Source: DASUKM01 sp036278735 | GTDB lineage: Bacteria > Acidobacteriota > Vicinamibacteria > Vicinamibacterales > 2-12-FULL-66-21 | Assembly (NCBI GenBank): GCA_036278735.1 | Contig: DASUKM010000007.1 | Location: 1-24,366, forward strand | DNA: 24,366 nucleotides | Reading direction: 5' to 3' | Shown here: piece by piece, positions 22,365-24,366 of the stretch | Position numbering within the stretch: the first letter of the stretch is position 1 | Layout of the letters: each line of letters starts with the position of its first letter | The notes under the pieces: generated by a model | Told to the model about the DNA's origin: nothing | The model's database searches: none | Seen by the model: the letters and a program-made list of their open reading frames with translations, nothing else | Made by a program: the position numbers and the translations under genes

Positions 22365-23341
22365 AGGCTGAATTCCCGTCCAAGTCCGTGCGCGGAGGCC
22401 CGTTCCCAGGCGAGCCGGGCCGCCGCCACATCTTCCACCGCCAGCCCCAGGGACTTGAAAATCGTGACCTCCGCCGGGCCGGTGCGCCCGGCGAGGCGGC
22501 CGGCGACGACGGCGCCGAGCTCCCCCTGGACGTGCGAGAGGTCGAACGCCTTTTCGCGCAAGGGGATCACGAGGTCTCCCGCTTCGGTCCGGGCGGCGGC
22601 CAGCGAGTCGACGAACACGCGGCCGCGCCTGACCAGCGCGGTCTCCATCTCGCGCTGATCGGGCCGGCAGGCGCCCACCGCGCAGACGTGCGTGCCGTCG
22701 GCGACCCATTCGCTGCGCAGCACCGGTTCGTGCGCCGCGGTCACGAGCGCGATCACGTCGGCCCCCTCCGCGGCGGCCTCGGCCGAGCGCTCCGCCCGGA
22801 TGGTCGCGGCGAGGGTCCCTTGCCGATCGCGCACGAATGCGTCGGCATGCTCGAACCGGCGGCTCCACACGCGCACCTCCGTGATGGCGCGGACCCGCAT
22901 GAGCGCGTCGAGATGGCTGCCCGCCTGCACGCCGGATCCGAAAATCGCCAGGGTTCGGGCGTCGGCGCGCGCCAGGCGCTTCACCGACACGGCGGAGGCG
23001 GCGGCGGTCCGGGCTTCGGTGATGAAGCGTCCGTCGAGGATGGCCAGCAGCCCGCCCGTGGCCGGGTCGAGCAGGACGATCGTCGCCAGGTGGCTCGGCA
23101 GCCCTCGCGATTCGTTCGATCCGTAGACCGTCACGAGTTTGGTGCCGAGCGCGGCCGGTTCGCGGACGAACGCCGGCATGATGCCGTAGAAGGCGTGCCC
23201 GTCGCCGACCTGGAGGACGGTGCGGACCGGCTGCTCGACGCCGCCGTTTGAAAACTGCGCGAGGGCCGTTTCCATCGCGGCAATCAGGTCGTCCATCGAC
23301 AACACGTCGCGGACGTCGCGTTCAGAGAGCAGCAGCGGCAT
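22361..23341 (-). CDS. Ornithine cyclodeaminase/mu-crystallin family oxidoreductase
   Basis: A 326-aa NAD(P)-dependent enzyme of the family's normal length. N-terminal dimerisation and substrate segments include MDDLIAAMETALAQF, GTKLVTVYGSNESRGLPSHLATIVLLD and LDGRFITEARTAAASAVSVKRLAR. The Rossmann fold carries FGSGVQAGSHLDAL near 134-147, then GADVIALVTAAHEPVL, GTHVCAVGACRPDQREM and the conserved VFVDS Asp. Members include ornithine cyclodeaminase, alanine dehydrogenase and 1-pyrroline-2-carboxylate reductase; the specific substrate cannot be set from sequence. ATG start. It is convergent with the AT-hook gene and divergent from the kinase. Confidence 0.93.
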   Translation of the reverse strand: MPLLLSERDVRDVLSMDDLIAAMETALAQFSNGGVEQPVRTVLQVGDGHAFYGIMPAFVREPAALGTKLVTVYGSNESRGLPSHLATIVLLDPATGGLLAILDGRFITEARTAAASAVSVKRLARADARTLAIFGSGVQAGSHLDALMRVRAITEVRVWSRRFEHADAFVRDRQGTLAATIRAERSAEAAAEGADVIALVTAAHEPVLRSEWVADGTHVCAVGACRPDQREMETALVRRGRVFVDSLAAARTEAGDLVIPLREKAFDLSHVQGELGAVVAGRLAGRTGPAEVTIFKSLGLAVEDVAAARLAWERASAHGLGREFSL

Positions 23342-23377
23342 GAAGGTCTCGTCCGATCCGGGGTCGCCTCACGATAT

Positions 23378-23471
23378 CAGCCTCCAGCCTCCAGCTTCCA
23401 GCTCCCAGCTCGAAAGGAAGCCGCTTCTTCCTTGCCAAGCTGGAAGCTGGAAGCCGGACGCTGCAAGCTGG
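23378..23471 (-). repeat. CAGCTTC/AAGCTGG inverted heptads with dispersed core, copy 2
   Basis: Left units CAGCCTC x2, CAGCTTC, CAGCTCC and CAGCTC (23378-23411) face AAGCTGG x2 and AAGCCGG (23437-23457), with another AAGCTGG at 23465-23471. The centre has AAGGAAG/CTTCCTT arms around a 6-nt loop. Read on the minus strand, 23405-23432 is the second copy of the core at 6586-6612. It lies upstream of the OCD-family gene in the same sense as copy 1 relative to its gene. Confidence 0.88.
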
Positions 23472-23529
23472 GATGGATTCCGGCCGTAAATCCAGCTAAA
23501 CTTTGACGTTCCCGTCTGCAGGGCGTCCC

Positions 23530-24366
23530 ATGATTGGTCAGACGATCGGCAAGTATCGCATCGTCGCGCGGCTCGGCCGTGGCGGCATGGGCACCGTCTA
23601 CCAGGCGGTCGACGAGACGCTCGACCGCGACGTCGCGATCAAGGTGCTCAATCCGGACCTGTCGGAAAGCGACGTCCTCAAGCGGTTCCGGGCCGAAGCG
23701 GTCACGCTGGCGCGGCTGAATCACCCCAACATCGCGACGATCTACGAGCTCTGTCACAAAGACGACGAGCTGCTGATGGTGATGGAGTTCGTGCGCGGCG
23801 AGACGTTCGACGCGCTGTCGACGCGGCTCGGTCCGATGGCCGTCGAACGGGCGGCGTATTTGTGCGGCCATGTGCTCGACGCGCTCGGCCATGCGCACCG
23901 CGCCGGCATCGTGCATCGCGACCTCAAGCCCGCCAACCTCATGCTGAGCACGGCGGGGGTCGTCAAGGTGATGGACTTCGGGATCGCCCGGATGGTGGGG
24001 ACGGAGCACCTCACCAACGATGGGTACATGATGGGCACCCCGGCCTACATGGCGCCCGAACAGGTGATGGGGACGGAGGTCGACGGGCGCGCGGACCTCT
24101 ACGGCGTCGGCGTCGTGTTCTATCGCCTGATTACCGGCAACCTGCCGTTCAAGGCGGACACGGCGATCGCGATGGTGCAGAAGCAGATCAAGGATGCGCC
24201 GACGCCGCTGCGGCAGTTCCGGGCGGAGCTGCCGTCGTGGTGCGAGACCGTGATCGCGCGCGCGCTGGCGAAGGCGCCGGAGGATCGGTTCCAGACCGCC
24301 GACGAGTTCCGCGCGGCGCTCGTGCGCGCGAGCGGAGCGACGGCCGCGATCGAGGCGACGTCGTTT
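23530..24366 (+). CDS. Hanks-type serine/threonine protein kinase, 3' truncated by the window
   Basis: 279 codons are visible and the frame is open to the edge. All kinase landmarks are present: glycine loop GRGGMG (16-21), K38 in VAIKV, E56, catalytic H129-R-D131-LKPAN, D149-F-G, GTPAYM followed by A175-P-E, and the DLYGVGVVFYRLITG helix F region. It resembles PknB-type kinases, which usually continue into a transmembrane and extracellular or TPR segment beyond the kinase domain; that part is cut off here. ATG start with a weak AGGG 7 nt upstream. TAAACT at 23497-23502 is a possible -10. Divergent from the OCD-family gene. Confidence 0.95.
   Translation, partial: MIGQTIGKYRIVARLGRGGMGTVYQAVDETLDRDVAIKVLNPDLSESDVLKRFRAEAVTLARLNHPNIATIYELCHKDDELLMVMEFVRGETFDALSTRLGPMAVERAAYLCGHVLDALGHAHRAGIVHRDLKPANLMLSTAGVVKVMDFGIARMVGTEHLTNDGYMMGTPAYMAPEQVMGTEVDGRADLYGVGVVFYRLITGNLPFKADTAIAMVQKQIKDAPTPLRQFRAELPSWCETVIARALAKAPEDRFQTADEFRAALVRASGATAAIEATSF

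Overview
The window is GC-rich with dense bacterial coding and third-position GC bias. Several traits suggest an uncultivated Acidobacteriota of the Vicinamibacteria type: a heme A synthesis cassette with a copper lipoprotein, a YfiR/TonB-receptor/hybrid-kinase module, Hanks kinases, and low-complexity intergenic arrays. This placement is inference from gene style; no rRNA or ribosomal protein is present to test it.

Layout. (1) 1-151 is an octamer array abutting the GTG of an uncharacterised gene (152-808). (2) 882-5329 is a three-gene sensory operon: a periplasmic YfiR-like protein, an outer-membrane TonB-dependent receptor, and an inner-membrane hybrid histidine kinase with a CHASE8-like sensor. 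(3) 5330-6660 holds inverted heptad arrays, a PEGA-domain protein with 5-residue NRGY-type repeats on the minus strand, and a divergent promoter region. (4) 6661-9084 is a fusion of a serine beta-lactamase-fold domain to a NamZ-type exo-muramidase, probably for peptidoglycan turnover. (5) 9140-14940 (minus) carries a diguanylate cyclase and the run M23 peptidase > copper lipoprotein > CtaA > CtaB > DUF420, the last four tightly packed, for heme A supply to an aa3-type oxidase. (6) 15217-20069 (plus) carries tRNA-Glu(CTC), then a CHASE2 class III nucleotide cyclase > M48 protease > MscS channel with a cyclic-nucleotide-binding domain. The cyclase and channel look like source and target of the same second messenger. 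(7) 20197-21901 (minus) has a TPR protein and a one-TM protein. (8) 22009-22338 is a small AT-hook-like basic protein, followed by a convergent ornithine cyclodeaminase-family gene. (9) A Hanks-type kinase starts at 23530 and runs off the end.

The most unusual content is intergenic. Every non-coding gap of 124 nt or more carries short tandem words, almost always of 7-bp period, with a different word at each locus and often with an inverted partner. At two convergent junctions the stop codons lie in or against these arrays. A 27-28-nt core recurs in two divergent promoter regions. A separate 21-nt hairpin recurs twice with a compensated base-pair swap. No CRISPR array, insertion sequence, prophage or rRNA was seen.
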